Source: an uncultured Prevotellaceae bacterium (GTDB taxonomy: Bacteria; Bacteroidota; Bacteroidia; Bacteroidales; Bacteroidaceae). From it: DNA of 64,000 bases. The DNA is taken from positions 114,649-178,648 of the forward strand of contig OMXS01000004.1 in NCBI GenBank assembly GCA_900315095.1, given 5' to 3'. The notes below the pieces were generated by a model. That model searched no databases and was not told where the DNA came from. It saw nothing but the letters and a program-made list of their open reading frames with translations. A program made the translations under genes and the position numbers. Every line of letters begins with the position of its first letter. Within the stretch, counting starts at the first letter, position 1. Positions 8,793-17,544 of the stretch are shown piece by piece.

Positions 8793-9500
8793 ATGACTTG
8801 CATTATAGTAGATGACGAACCTCTGGCAGTAAAACTCATTGAGTCGTATGTGGCAAAGACACCCGACCTCAAACTCTTGGGTTCTTACACCGACTCGGTA
8901 GAGGCAATAACAGCGATAAAGGAGAATCCTGCGGACCTCTTGTTTCTCGACATTCAGATGCCGGATATCAACGGTATGGAACTGGCACGGCTTATTCCTG
9001 AGAAGACTCGTGTGATATTCACCACAGCATTCAAGGAATATGCTTTCGAGAGTTATGAGGTGAGTGCACTCGATTTCCTCTTGAAACCAATACGCTATAA
9101 CAAGTTCATCGCTGCTGTTGAGAAGGCACGCAAATGGTTTTCGCACGAAACAGAATCCGCACCTGCACCATCCGAGCGCGATAGTGTCTTCATTCGTGTT
9201 GATGGAGAACTGCGCCAACTCAATGTTTCAGACATAATGTACGTCAGCGGTATGAAAGACTATGTTGTCTTCTATCTCGACGACGGTTCGAAACTCGTTA
9301 CCCACCTCACCATGAAGGCTGTTGAGGACATGCTGCCTGCTTCCGACTTCCTTCGTATCCACCGCTCATACATAGTGGCCTTGAAGAAAATACGTAGTGT
9401 CGACCGCAACAACTGCGTTTATATCGGCAAGGAAATCATCCACGTCACCGACGCCTTCCGTGAGACTTTCGATGCCTACCTGCAGAAAAACATGTTGTAA
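8793..9500 (+). CDS. LytTR-family response regulator
   Basis: DNA-binding partner of the preceding kinase, 235 residues. The receiver domain (about 1-120) has the acidic pair DDEPLAV near the N-terminus, phospho-acceptor Asp in LLFLDIQMPDING, and Lys in DFLLKPI. The LytTR domain (about 135-235) shows FIRVDGELRQLNVSDIMYV and FLRIHRSYIV. It is co-transcribed with the kinase (20-base gap). Likely targets are nearby promoters such as that of the barrel gene, but no binding-site pair was identified. Confidence 0.95.
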   Translation: MTCIIVDDEPLAVKLIESYVAKTPDLKLLGSYTDSVEAITAIKENPADLLFLDIQMPDINGMELARLIPEKTRVIFTTAFKEYAFESYEVSALDFLLKPIRYNKFIAAVEKARKWFSHETESAPAPSERDSVFIRVDGELRQLNVSDIMYVSGMKDYVVFYLDDGSKLVTHLTMKAVEDMLPASDFLRIHRSYIVALKKIRSVDRNNCVYIGKEIIHVTDAFRETFDAYLQKNML

Positions 9501-9589
9501 GGGACGCAGTCATATTTTGACCACGATGTGAATGATAGGACAGAAGTTGCAAACCTGTTGAAAATAAAGACAATAAGATAAATTAGGAT

Positions 9590-10243
9590 ATGTATATGAA
9601 TTTAGAAGATAGGCTATATCGATTTGAAGGTGCCACCAATGAAAGAGATCTCCAAAAATGTTTTCACGAGTTAGCACAAGCTTTCCTCTATGGTGGATAT
9701 ATCCAAGTACGAAATGATTACAGAATATATATTCGAACCGTAGAGTTTTACTTTCATAGTGAAAAAAAAGATGGTATACATGATCCTATTGTTTATCACC
9801 GGAATATTCGAGATATAAAAGGTAATATTTTGGAAAAAGTTCCTTATTTCCCAACAATGTCTTTACATGCACACTCTTCTGGTTATGACATAACTTTTGA
9901 AAGTGAAGTTGGCGAATATAGATCTTCTGCGTTAATACGTTCATACGAAGTGAAAGATACGGATGAAAAATATTTACTGTGGAATACAGAAAAGGGTATG
10001 TTCATAAAGTCAGAAACTTATGGATTTAATACTCAATCTACGTATCTTTACTTTTTGTTAAACGGTTTTCCTCTTGGTGTCAGTAATGATATTAAATGGG
10101 TGAATTCTCAAAGAGAATCAAGTGAACCTTTTGCGAATATACGCCAAAACGTATTTCAATCAGAAAGTGAATGGAAATATATAAAAACAAGTTCAAAGTG
10201 CGGACGTAAATGGAGTTTCACTCGGAATGAAATAGTCAAATAG
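9590..10243 (+). CDS. Hypothetical protein, AT-rich gene
   Basis: Not recognised. 217 residues, no signal peptide or membrane segment, mixed alpha/beta composition with many aromatic residues (FYFHSEKKDGIHDPIVYHRN, YLYFLLNGFPLGVS). Its codons are clearly more AT-rich than those of flanking genes, as in the next gene, which begins 3 bases after its stop. The two probably form one transferred unit and may act together. Confidence 0.7.
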   Translation: MYMNLEDRLYRFEGATNERDLQKCFHELAQAFLYGGYIQVRNDYRIYIRTVEFYFHSEKKDGIHDPIVYHRNIRDIKGNILEKVPYFPTMSLHAHSSGYDITFESEVGEYRSSALIRSYEVKDTDEKYLLWNTEKGMFIKSETYGFNTQSTYLYFLLNGFPLGVSNDIKWVNSQRESSEPFANIRQNVFQSESEWKYIKTSSKCGRKWSFTRNEIVK

Positions 10244-10246
10244 ATT

Positions 10247-11098
10247 ATGAATAATCCTATAATTTATACATCTAAACGTCTTAGGACAGAAGCTAATACC
10301 GCGTGTGTGGCTAAAGCTATTTTTTCTGCTCTCGATAAATTACATGTTGAGCATCGGGAGTTAAATAACACGCAAGATTATTGGTGTAGGGATTATATGC
10401 CAGTAATGATTTCAGACGATGGAATTTATGTAAAATACAGGTATGAACCAGATTATTTGATAGAAGACGAAAGCTTACATGATTATATAACCCATCAGCA
10501 GGACGCTTGTAGTGAGCTCAATTTGTTTGTCCCAAACGACATGAATATAATTTTTGATGGTGGGAATTATGTTCGTTGTGGGAATAAAGTCATTATGACT
10601 GACAAAATATTTAGCGAGAATCCACAGTGGTCAAATCGCGAAATCATTCAGCATCTGGAACAAATACTTCGTGCTGAAATCATCTTGCTACCTTGGGATA
10701 TGGAGGATCCTTTTGGTCATGCAGACGGGATGGTTGCAGATCTTGGGGATGGGCAAATACTATTGAATGGTTGTTGGAAAAAGCAGGATGAGCCATTTCA
10801 TAGAAGACTAAGGAAAATTTTGGATGCACATTTTAACGTAGAAGAACTTCCCGCATGGGATGGTGACAAGGATTCGTGGTGTTATCTTAATTATCTGCAA
10901 GTTCCTGGCGGCATTTTGCTTCCTTGTCTTTCAGAGAACAATGATAGTAAAGACGATAAAGCAGCTTTGATTTATTTCGAACGATTGTTTCCTAGTTTAG
11001 AAATAATACCTATCTATGCGAAACCACTTGTAAAAGGTAAAGATGGAGGGGGTGCTTTGCATTGTGTTACATGGGAGTATATTTTAAGCAAAGAATAG
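10247..11098 (+). CDS. Agmatine deiminase / peptidyl-arginine deiminase family protein
   Basis: Member of the guanidino-group hydrolases (PAD_porph, PF04371), 283 residues, shorter than the usual agmatine deiminase of 340-370. Family landmarks are present: WCRDYMPV, DGGNYVRC, HADGMVADL with the catalytic His/Asp, and near the C-terminus GGGALHCVTW with the catalytic Cys. There is no signal peptide, so it acts in the cytoplasm. No N-carbamoylputrescine amidohydrolase neighbour is present, so a polyamine role is not shown. It follows the unknown 217-residue gene by 3 bases and shares its AT-rich codon use, suggesting joint transfer. Confidence 0.82.
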   Translation: MNNPIIYTSKRLRTEANTACVAKAIFSALDKLHVEHRELNNTQDYWCRDYMPVMISDDGIYVKYRYEPDYLIEDESLHDYITHQQDACSELNLFVPNDMNIIFDGGNYVRCGNKVIMTDKIFSENPQWSNREIIQHLEQILRAEIILLPWDMEDPFGHADGMVADLGDGQILLNGCWKKQDEPFHRRLRKILDAHFNVEELPAWDGDKDSWCYLNYLQVPGGILLPCLSENNDSKDDKAALIYFERLFPSLEIIPIYAKPLVKGKDGGGALHCVTWEYILSKE

Positions 11099-11116
11099 AA
11101 ATAAAGAACAGATATT

Positions 11117-11737
11117 ATGAAAGTAAACAGGATAAAACTCTATACTTGTTTGATATTCATAATTGTGCTAATCGTCACTTTTATCAATCCTGTATATCCT
11201 CATAATCAACTATTACAGCATGCGGGAACGCTGCTCTTGATGATACCAATTGTACATGACCTGTTGAAAGACAGGATGCCATATCCCGCTTTCTTGGGAA
11301 TAGTCGTTTTTGCGATTTTGCATGTTGTTGGAGCCCGTTATATCTATTCCTACGTTCCATATAAAGAATGGATAATATCTACAGGAATAGTAGATGCAGA
11401 TTTTTTTGGCGGCACGCGTAATCATTATGACAGGTTTGTACATTTCATGTTCGGTTTCTTATTGTTCCCTTATCTTATGTACCTCTGTCGAAAGTGTCTT
11501 AATTTGAATTACATGGTCTCCATTCTGTTCTCTTGGTTTGCCATCCAGACAGGCAGCATGGTGTATGAACTGTTTGAGTGGTTGCTCACTATATTAGTGT
11601 CACCTGAAGAAGCGGACTGTTATAACGGGCAGCAGGGCGATATCTGGGACGCCCAGAAGGATATGGCATTAGCGATGATTGGTTCTACGATTCCTGCATT
11701 ATGGTATATGTGCAAGAGAACCCTAAAGCGGGAATAG
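11117..11737 (+). CDS. DUF2238 (YjdF-like) membrane protein
   Basis: Integral membrane protein of 206 residues with about six hydrophobic segments. It has the conserved features of the YjdF/DUF2238 family: NHYDRFVHFMFG in the middle, YELFEW, and near the C-terminus GQQGDIWDAQKDMALAMIG. Conserved Asp/His/Glu residues inside the membrane region hint at an active site, but no biochemical role is established. It begins 18 bases after the deiminase and may be co-transcribed with it. Confidence 0.85.
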   Translation: MKVNRIKLYTCLIFIIVLIVTFINPVYPHNQLLQHAGTLLLMIPIVHDLLKDRMPYPAFLGIVVFAILHVVGARYIYSYVPYKEWIISTGIVDADFFGGTRNHYDRFVHFMFGFLLFPYLMYLCRKCLNLNYMVSILFSWFAIQTGSMVYELFEWLLTILVSPEEADCYNGQQGDIWDAQKDMALAMIGSTIPALWYMCKRTLKRE

Positions 11738-11765
11738 AATCCAAAGTGTCGGTAAGAACATAGCC

Positions 11766-12338
11766 TTAGAAACCGAGGAATGCTTTGAGGCCAGGAGCGT
11801 CTTTAAGTTCTTCTTTATCGAGGTAGAAAGCTCCAGGGGGAACTAGCTCCACGTATTTGTCAAGGAACTCGTCCCATGATAGTTTGAAATAAGCAGGCGG
11901 GATAAAGATTGTTCTCGAGGCTCCACCCGAACGGTCACCTGCCTGTAGAAAAACGGAATAACCGCCCTTGACATGAGAACGGAATTCGTAGCATTCCATA
12001 TACCAGCCACGAATCATCGTTCCGCGTGGAATCAGGTCGATTACATTAAAGGTTTCCTTAACGGGATTCACCATTTCTATCCAACTTCCATGATCGTCTA
12101 TGAAACGTTTGATAAACCCTTCGCTGTCGCAATCCAGAACCTTACGTTCAATGTCCGTTTTAGACCATTTGAAATATCTGACGAAAGCATATCTGCCATT
12201 CTCTTTTTTCTCAATGGCATAACTCAAATTTTTCCTGAGCATACTTTTCTCTGCCCAAGGATAAAGCTCTTTCGCTTTTTCAAATGCCTTGTCAATATAG
12301 ACATTTATATCATAACCGTATGGAAACTTCTTGCTCAT
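11766..12338 (-). CDS. Hypothetical protein, orphan
   Basis: Not recognised. 190 residues, soluble, no signal peptide. It starts MSKKFPYGYDINVYID and is rich in charged and aromatic residues. A TATATTTG -7-like box lies at 12358-12365 on the same strand, 19 bases before the start. It stands alone between the DUF2238 gene and the SGNH hydrolase, converging on the former. Small solitary soluble proteins of this kind in Bacteroidales are sometimes immunity proteins, but nothing here proves it. Confidence 0.65.
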   Translation of the reverse strand: MSKKFPYGYDINVYIDKAFEKAKELYPWAEKSMLRKNLSYAIEKKENGRYAFVRYFKWSKTDIERKVLDCDSEGFIKRFIDDHGSWIEMVNPVKETFNVIDLIPRGTMIRGWYMECYEFRSHVKGGYSVFLQAGDRSGGASRTIFIPPAYFKLSWDEFLDKYVELVPPGAFYLDKEELKDAPGLKAFLGF

Positions 12339-12568
12339 AATATTTGCTTTGAGATTGCAAATATAAGAATAAATTATGAAATATCATTCTTAATTATTCA
12401 AAAATGATAGAGGGTAAATAGTCGGATGATGTTTAAATTGGATGTAAAGTAGTTAATAAAGTCTTGTTTCTTTGGAGATTTCATGGAAATATTGTTATTT
12501 TGCAGAGTGAAATGTGAGGAGAAGGGCAAAGAAAATGATTACACTTTAATAATTTAATGTCAAACTAC

Positions 12569-13231
12569 ATGATGAAAAAGTTGTTTTTACTTATGCTGAT
12601 GGCGGTTATGTTTACCTATGCATCAGCGCAGACAAAGAAGGTGTCGGTTCTGGGTGATTCGTACTCTACATTTGTTGGGGTTATCCCTTCCAATTACTCG
12701 TCGTTCTATCCCAACGACCGAAACGACGTAACGAAGATAGAGCAGACGTGGTGGAGTCTCTATGTCAAAGCTAAAGGTTACGCGTTGGAAAAGAATGATT
12801 CGTGGGGCGGCACAACCATCTGCGGTACAGGATATGGCGGGATGAACTCGTCGTATAGTAATTTTATTTCACGCGTGGACAGTCTTGGTAATCCTGACAT
12901 CATCTTTGTTTTCGGCGGCACCAACGACGCATGGGCTAACTCTCCAATGGGCGAGTATCAGTACTCGGATTGGACTAAGGACGATTGCAAGTATTTCCGT
13001 CCTGCGCTTGCATGTCTGACCGATATGCTTCAGAAACGTTATGCCCAGGCCGAAATCTGTTTCATCTTGAACTCGGAGTTGAGAGAACCCGTCAACGAGT
13101 CAATGCGTGAAGTTTGCAAGCATTATAATGTGAAACTCGTAGAACTCCACGATATCGAGAAACAGAACGGTCACCCGTCGATAAACGGCATGAAGAGCAT
13201 TTGCGACCAGTTGTTGGAAGCAGGTTTATAA
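12569..13231 (+). CDS. Secreted SGNH/GDSL hydrolase
   Basis: Predicted esterase of about 220 residues with a signal peptide (KKLFLLMLMAVMFTYASAQ). SGNH blocks: block I GDSYS with the nucleophile Ser, block III GGTND with the Asn, and a C-terminal block V region NGHPS with the catalytic His. Start chosen at the MMKK pair (12569/12572) because the signal peptide begins there; an ATG at 12557 is also possible. The gene precedes a CE1-like esterase by 32 bases, so the two may remove acyl groups from plant polysaccharide together. The exact substrate is not determined. Confidence 0.85.
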   Translation: MMKKLFLLMLMAVMFTYASAQTKKVSVLGDSYSTFVGVIPSNYSSFYPNDRNDVTKIEQTWWSLYVKAKGYALEKNDSWGGTTICGTGYGGMNSSYSNFISRVDSLGNPDIIFVFGGTNDAWANSPMGEYQYSDWTKDDCKYFRPALACLTDMLQKRYAQAEICFILNSELREPVNESMREVCKHYNVKLVELHDIEKQNGHPSINGMKSICDQLLEAGL

Positions 13232-13263
13232 GCGTAGGATGTGACAATTATAAATTAGCACCT

Positions 13264-14400
13264 ATGAAGATAAGAAAAGTTGTCTTTCTGTTGTTGGCAC
13301 TCTGTTGTTGCAATAATGTTGGAGCACAAGAGTTTATTGTTCCGCAGACAAACATCAATACTCAGGGATATCCTCATGTCTTATCAGACAATAGTGTAGA
13401 GTTCAGAATACGCTCTATTGAAGACCTGGGTCAGATGAAAGTCTCGCTTGACCCTGCGTGCCGCTTTGAGAAACAGCCTGATGGTTCTTGGATGGCACGT
13501 ACCAAGCCTCTTGTGCCTGGATTCCACTATTACTGGTTCAACATAGGAGGCATGGATATCTCCGACCCTGCCAGCAAGAGTTATTTCGGTTGTGGAAGGA
13601 TGACAAGTGCCATTGACATACCTGAGGATGGTTGTGATTTCTATTACATCAAGGATGTGCCGCACGGCAAGGTCAGCATAGTCACATATTACTCGAAAGT
13701 GAGGAAGTCTTACGCCACGATGTATGTCTATACTCCCGCGAGCTATTCGGAGGGCAGCAAACGCTATCCGGTGTTGTATCTCCAACATGGTGGAGGCGAG
13801 GACGAGTCGGGCTGGACTCTTCAGGGCAAGACAAGCAATATCCTCGACAATCTGATTGCCGAAGGCAAGGCAAAGGAGATGATTGTTGTGATGTCGAACG
13901 GCAATATCACGGTTCCGGGAACGGGTTTCGGCTATTCCATTCAGGGAATGAAAGGCTTTGAGGAAGAACTCACCGAAGTGATTGTTCCCTTTGTTGACCA
14001 AAGTTTCAGAACAGTTCCCGATAAGCAAGGCCGTGCGCTTGCAGGTCTTTCTATGGGTGGCGGACAGTCGTTTTTCGTAGGACTTCAGCATACTGAACTC
14101 TTCAGTCATATCGGAGTGTTCAGCACAGGAGTCTTCGGAGGCATCCGTGAGACAAAGTCTTTCGATGCAGAGGAATCAATGCCCGGTCTTATATCTCAAC
14201 ATGAGAAGTATAATCAATCGCTTAGGTTGTTCTATATCTCCGTGGGAACAGACGACCCGCGATTGTCGTCAACCCAGAAAGCAGTCTCTGCTATGCAGCA
14301 GTCAGGACTCGCAATTACCTTCAACACATTCCCAGGCGACCATGAGTGGCAGGTATGGCGGAAATCTCTCCATGACTTTGCTCAGAAACTGTTTAGATAA
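13264..14400 (+). CDS. Secreted CE1-type esterase with N-terminal E-set domain
   Basis: 378 residues with a signal peptide ending near VGAQ. Residues about 25-125 form the immunoglobulin-like E-set domain found before feruloyl/acetyl esterases (GYPHVLSDNSVEFRIRS; FHYYWFNIGG). The alpha/beta hydrolase follows with YLQHGGGEDESGW (oxyanion region), nucleophile elbow GLSMGGG, acid Asp in SVGTDD and catalytic His in FPGDHEWQVWR. This architecture is typical of xylan-associated feruloyl or acetyl esterases in Bacteroidetes. The start at 13264 is fixed by the signal peptide. Confidence 0.87.
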   Translation: MKIRKVVFLLLALCCCNNVGAQEFIVPQTNINTQGYPHVLSDNSVEFRIRSIEDLGQMKVSLDPACRFEKQPDGSWMARTKPLVPGFHYYWFNIGGMDISDPASKSYFGCGRMTSAIDIPEDGCDFYYIKDVPHGKVSIVTYYSKVRKSYATMYVYTPASYSEGSKRYPVLYLQHGGGEDESGWTLQGKTSNILDNLIAEGKAKEMIVVMSNGNITVPGTGFGYSIQGMKGFEEELTEVIVPFVDQSFRTVPDKQGRALAGLSMGGGQSFFVGLQHTELFSHIGVFSTGVFGGIRETKSFDAEESMPGLISQHEKYNQSLRLFYISVGTDDPRLSSTQKAVSAMQQSGLAITFNTFPGDHEWQVWRKSLHDFAQKLFR

Positions 14401-14411
14401 GAGACGTGTTT

Positions 14412-14816
14412 ATGGAAATAGCGTATAAAGATATTCACGAGTTCAGCAAAGAAGAACTGGAGGACTTGTTCCTTTCCGTAGGATGGTCGTCAGGTCATTT
14501 CCCTGATAAACTTGTCATAGCAATGCGCAATTTCAGCACAGTTTATTCTGCATGGGATGGTGACAAACTTGTAGGTATGGTATGTGCAATGGATGATGGA
14601 ATAATGACGGCATATATTCATTATATGCTCGTTCGTCCGGAATATCATCAGCAAGGCATCGGACATAAACTGCTTGAGATGATGAAAGAGCATTACAAGT
14701 CATACCTTCGTATTGCCCTGATTGCTTATAATGAGGAACTAGGTTTCTATGAATCATGTGGTTTCAAGAAGGCGGAGGATGCAAGTCCGATGTTCATCAC
14801 CAGTCTTTGGACGTAA
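14412..14816 (+). CDS. GNAT-family N-acetyltransferase
   Basis: Cytoplasmic acetyltransferase of 134 residues. The acetyl-CoA binding motif is LVRPEYHQQGIGHKLLE (R/Q-x-x-G-x-G), followed by NEELGFYESCGFKKAE typical of the C-terminal GNAT half. It starts 11 bases after the esterase stop and could be co-transcribed. The acceptor substrate is unknown. Start is the ATG at 14412; a GTG two codons earlier is also open. Confidence 0.88.
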   Translation: MEIAYKDIHEFSKEELEDLFLSVGWSSGHFPDKLVIAMRNFSTVYSAWDGDKLVGMVCAMDDGIMTAYIHYMLVRPEYHQQGIGHKLLEMMKEHYKSYLRIALIAYNEELGFYESCGFKKAEDASPMFITSLWT

Positions 14817-14981
14817 GCGACTGAAAGAACCCTTGCTGTACTCGCGGATGGAGAAGGTGACTCGTGCGAATGTGGTGATCTGTCTGTAATTGTTCAGCGA
14901 TGTCGCTTTTGCCCATATCCTTATGTGCGAGATATGTCGCCGAAATGGATTTGAGGTTTTTCATGGAAATTAATAGTAACA

Positions 14982-15011
14982 AGAAAGCCGAGGTGTTTGT
15001 CTCGGCTTTCT
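14982..15011 (-). terminator. Terminator after the HicB-like gene
   Basis: Perfect 11-base stem AGAAAGCCGAG / CTCGGCTTTCT with an 8-base loop, lying 1 base beyond the stop of the minus-strand gene at 15013 and followed on that strand by TTGTTACTATT. It may also stop plus-strand transcripts from the acetyltransferase side. Confidence 0.6.
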
Positions 15012-15012
15012 C

Positions 15013-15417
15013 TTATACGAATTTTACTTCTTTCAATTCTTCAGCAAATTGATGAATGGAGTGCTGCATTTTTTCTTTCGTCCTAGCGGACGGCACGCGG
15101 CGCCCTGTTACGTAGTGGCTCAACTGTCCTTGGTTGATGCCCGTGATTCGTGACAGACCTGCGAGCGAGAAGGCTTTAGAGTAATAAGAAAGGAATGACG
15201 CCATGTCATACTCATAGTCGAACTCTGCTTCTTCAAATTCTTTTCCCTCTTCTGCATAGTGCTTTTTCATGTCTTCGTAACCATTCTTGAAGCATTCGAT
15301 TGCTTCTTCAGCGGTTTTCCCTGTACCAGTAACAAGATAGCTCATATCGTCATCGTCCATATAGACGCTATAGTTACCGTCACCGGCTCGCTCGATTATT
15401 GCTTTTACTCTTCTCAT
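15013..15417 (-). CDS. HicB-like antitoxin/regulator with C-terminal helix-turn-helix
   Basis: 134 residues. The N-terminal half (about 1-60) resembles the HicB partial RNase-H fold (IIERAGDGNYSVYMDDDDM, GTGKTAEEAIECFKNG). The C-terminal half has an XRE-like helix-turn-helix, FSLAGLSRITGINQGQLSHYVTG, suited to DNA binding. No HicA toxin lies beside it, so it is either a solitary regulator or an orphan antitoxin. Start chosen at MRRVKAII because the longer frame would run through the tRNA-Lys terminator at 15461-15486. Confidence 0.82.
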   Translation of the reverse strand: MRRVKAIIERAGDGNYSVYMDDDDMSYLVTGTGKTAEEAIECFKNGYEDMKKHYAEEGKEFEEAEFDYEYDMASFLSYYSKAFSLAGLSRITGINQGQLSHYVTGRRVPSARTKEKMQHSIHQFAEELKEVKFV

Positions 15418-15460
15418 ATTTTTCTTAGTTAGTTCGTTGTTTAGAGCCCGCATAAACAAG

Positions 15461-15486
15461 AAAAGCATCCTGAGAAGGATGCTTTT
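15461..15486 (-). terminator. Terminator of tRNA-Lys
   Basis: Hairpin AAAAGCATCC / GGATGCTTTT with a 6-base loop, two bases beyond the 3' end of the tRNA on the minus strand, followed by CTTGTTT. Confidence 0.75.
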
Positions 15487-15487
15487 G

Positions 15488-15560
15488 TGATCCGTTTGGG
15501 GCTCGAACCCAAGACCCCAACATTAAAAGTGTTGTGCTCTACCAGCTGAGCTAACGGATC
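15488..15560 (-). tRNA. tRNA-Lys (anticodon TTT)
   Basis: 73 bases read on the minus strand. The acceptor arm GATCCGT pairs with ACGGATC, discriminator A; D arm GCTC/GAGC; anticodon stem CAACA/TGTTG with loop CTTTTAA (anticodon TTT); T arm with TTCGAGC. CCA is not encoded. A consensus promoter sits upstream at 15592-15623 and a terminator directly downstream, so it is a single-gene unit. Confidence 0.97.
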
Positions 15561-15591
15561 GACCTTAAATGGTTGCTTATGAAAGCGGGTG

Positions 15592-15623
15592 CAAAGGTAC
15601 GATGTTTTTTTGAAACGGCAAAA
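15592..15623 (-). promoter_or_regulatory. Promoter of tRNA-Lys
   Basis: On the minus strand TTTTG (15619-15623), exactly 19 bases, then TACCTTTG (15592-15599): a textbook Bacteroidota promoter. It abuts the stop codon of the AI-2E permease gene at 15624. Confidence 0.8.
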
Positions 15624-16862
15624 TTATTCGGTGCTTTTTTTATTATCTTCTGTTGCGGTAGTGGTTGTTGTGGCATCGGCATTTGTCGTTTCTGCCGCTT
15701 TGGCGCTCATCTCTTTCAAAGCTTCCTTTCGCTTTAATATTCTGCTGAAGATGCTTTTCCGAGGTTCATTAAGCTTCTCTTCCTCCTCCTCTTCGTCTTC
15801 CTCTTTCGTGATGTAGCGCTTATAGTAGGCCATGATGATTGTGGTGAGAGGCAGAGCTATGATGAGTCCGATGAAACCGAGGAGCGCGCCCCATACAGAC
15901 AGGGAAAGCAGCAGTATGGCTGGGTTCAGACGCATTGCTTTGCCCATGATTTTTGGAGTCACGATGAGGTCGATAATTACCTGCACAATGCAGAACACGG
16001 CAACGGCAGCACCGAGAATCATCCAGAAGTTCTGTCCTGTGTCAACCGCCTTGAGCAGAGCCAGGAATGCTGTAGGGATAAGCGCGAAGGTATGCAGGTA
16101 TGGCACGAGGTCCATTATTCCGATGAGTATTCCGAGGCCTATTGCCATTGGGAAGTCGATGATGGTGAATCCTATGCAGAAGAGTATTCCCATGATGAGT
16201 GCCACGAGACTTTGTCCACGGATGTAGTTGTTCAGTTCACGCTCAACATCGCTTGCCAACCCTTGCCAGAAGGGGCGGCTCTTTTTCGGGAATATGCGTA
16301 TCCAGTTGCTGGTGAGATATTCATAGTCGAGCAGGATGAAGAACATATATAATAAGGTGATGAGCGATGCCACTACGCTTATTATGATGTTCGCGGTTTG
16401 CCCGAGCATGTTGAACACTCCCGGCACCAAGCTCTTTATGGCGTCGGTCACGTCTTTCTGCTTCAAGAGGTCTTGTATCTGCTGGTTGTTCTCTCGCAAC
16501 CACTCCTGTATTGCCTGTGATATGTTGTTGGTGTCTGTCTTGTCCTGGACATAGCGTGTGATAAGCACTCCCAGTTTCTCGAATTGCTCTATCATCGGCG
16601 GGAAAATGAGGTAGCACACCCCGAAAATCACGGCGATAATAAATATCAGCGTCACCACGATGCTCAGCGCGCGCGTTGGCACATGAAGTTTATACTGAGT
16701 GAACTTCACGAGCGGGTGTATGAGGTATGCCAGCAACCATGCAACAAAGAACGGCAGCAGCACATTGCTGAGATAGTCAATGACAAATATTACCGCTATT
16801 ATTATTAGTGCGGTGATAATCCATCTTATCAGTCGGTCGAAAGTTATTTTTTGCTCAAACAT
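15624..16862 (-). CDS. AI-2E family transporter (TqsA/PerM-like permease)
   Basis: Inner-membrane protein of 412 residues with seven to eight membrane helices in the AI-2E transporter pattern: an N-terminal helix pair, a periplasmic/amphipathic region around 95-165, then a C-terminal helical block containing GILIGIMDLVPYLHTFALIPTAFL and LIVTPKIMGKAMRLNPAILLLS. A charged poly-Glu stretch (EEDEEEEEEK) and an Ala/Thr-rich tail follow. The family exports small molecules or acts as a Na+/H+ antiporter in some members; substrate uncertain here. Start at MFEQKITF (16862) since upstream codons do not resemble the family. Confidence 0.9.
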   Translation of the reverse strand: MFEQKITFDRLIRWIITALIIIAVIFVIDYLSNVLLPFFVAWLLAYLIHPLVKFTQYKLHVPTRALSIVVTLIFIIAVIFGVCYLIFPPMIEQFEKLGVLITRYVQDKTDTNNISQAIQEWLRENNQQIQDLLKQKDVTDAIKSLVPGVFNMLGQTANIIISVVASLITLLYMFFILLDYEYLTSNWIRIFPKKSRPFWQGLASDVERELNNYIRGQSLVALIMGILFCIGFTIIDFPMAIGLGILIGIMDLVPYLHTFALIPTAFLALLKAVDTGQNFWMILGAAVAVFCIVQVIIDLIVTPKIMGKAMRLNPAILLLSLSVWGALLGFIGLIIALPLTTIIMAYYKRYITKEEDEEEEEEKLNEPRKSIFSRILKRKEALKEMSAKAAETTNADATTTTTATEDNKKSTE

Positions 16863-16897
16863 ATTGGAGTTGTGAGTTTCGAATTGCGAAATTTGAA

Positions 16898-17479
16898 TTA
16901 TGAATTTTCGTTCTCTGCTTTCTGATAGCACTCACGGCAGAGCGGTTCGTACTCTTGAGTCTCTCCGAGCAGCACGCGCTTGTCGCTTGCCACAAGGCGG
17001 TGGCTGACATACGCCTGCGAACCACATTTCACGCAGATGGCATGCACCTTCGTCACGTCGTCGGCGATGGCACAAAGAGCAGGCATCGGGCCGAACGGTT
17101 TGCCTTTGAAGTCCATATCGAGTCCGGCAATGATTACTCTTATGCCGCGGTTGGCCAGTTGGTTGCACACGTCTACGAGGCCGTTGTCAAGGAACTGTGC
17201 CTCGTCGATGCCAATCACCTCGTTCTCGCCTGCCAGCAGCAGTATCGAGCCCGACGAGTCAATCGGCGTGCTCTGTATGGTGTTTTGGTCGTGGCTCACC
17301 ACATCTACATCCGAATAGCGCGTATCTATCGAGGGCTTGAATATCTCCACCTGTTGTTTCGCGAACTTCGCGCGCTTCAGTCGGCGGATAAGTTCCTCGG
17401 TCTTTCCCGAGAACATCGACCCGCATATCACTTCTATTCTTCCGTGACGGCGAAACTCGCCTGTTATGTTGTCTGTCAT
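16898..17479 (-). CDS. tdk: Thymidine kinase
   Basis: Type II thymidine kinase of the pyrimidine salvage pathway, 193 residues, standard length. P-loop [12 protein letters not shown] near the N-terminus, catalytic/Mg region [10 protein letters not shown], and a structural zinc site made by CVKC and CREC in the C-terminal third. It lies 35 bases upstream of the AI-2E permease start on the same strand, so the two could be co-transcribed. A TATTTTTG box lies upstream at about 17505-17512. Confidence 0.97.
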   Translation of the reverse strand: MTDNITGEFRRHGRIEVICGSMFSGKTEELIRRLKRAKFAKQQVEIFKPSIDTRYSDVDVVSHDQNTIQSTPIDSSGSILLLAGENEVIGIDEAQFLDNGLVDVCNQLANRGIRVIIAGLDMDFKGKPFGPMPALCAIADDVTKVHAICVKCGSQAYVSHRLVASDKRVLLGETQEYEPLCRECYQKAENENS

Positions 17480-17544
17480 TGCCTATTTCTTTTTATTTCT
17501 CTGCAAAAATACAAATTGCAATTCAAAGGAGCAAGTTTTTATGA

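Noticed and set aside
14797-14982. 61-codon minus-strand open frame between the acetyltransferase and the HicB-like gene
   Set aside because: Considered as a HicA toxin or gene remnant, but it lacks the HicA His motif, overlaps the acetyltransferase end and gives no family resemblance. The 196-base spacer holds only the terminator.
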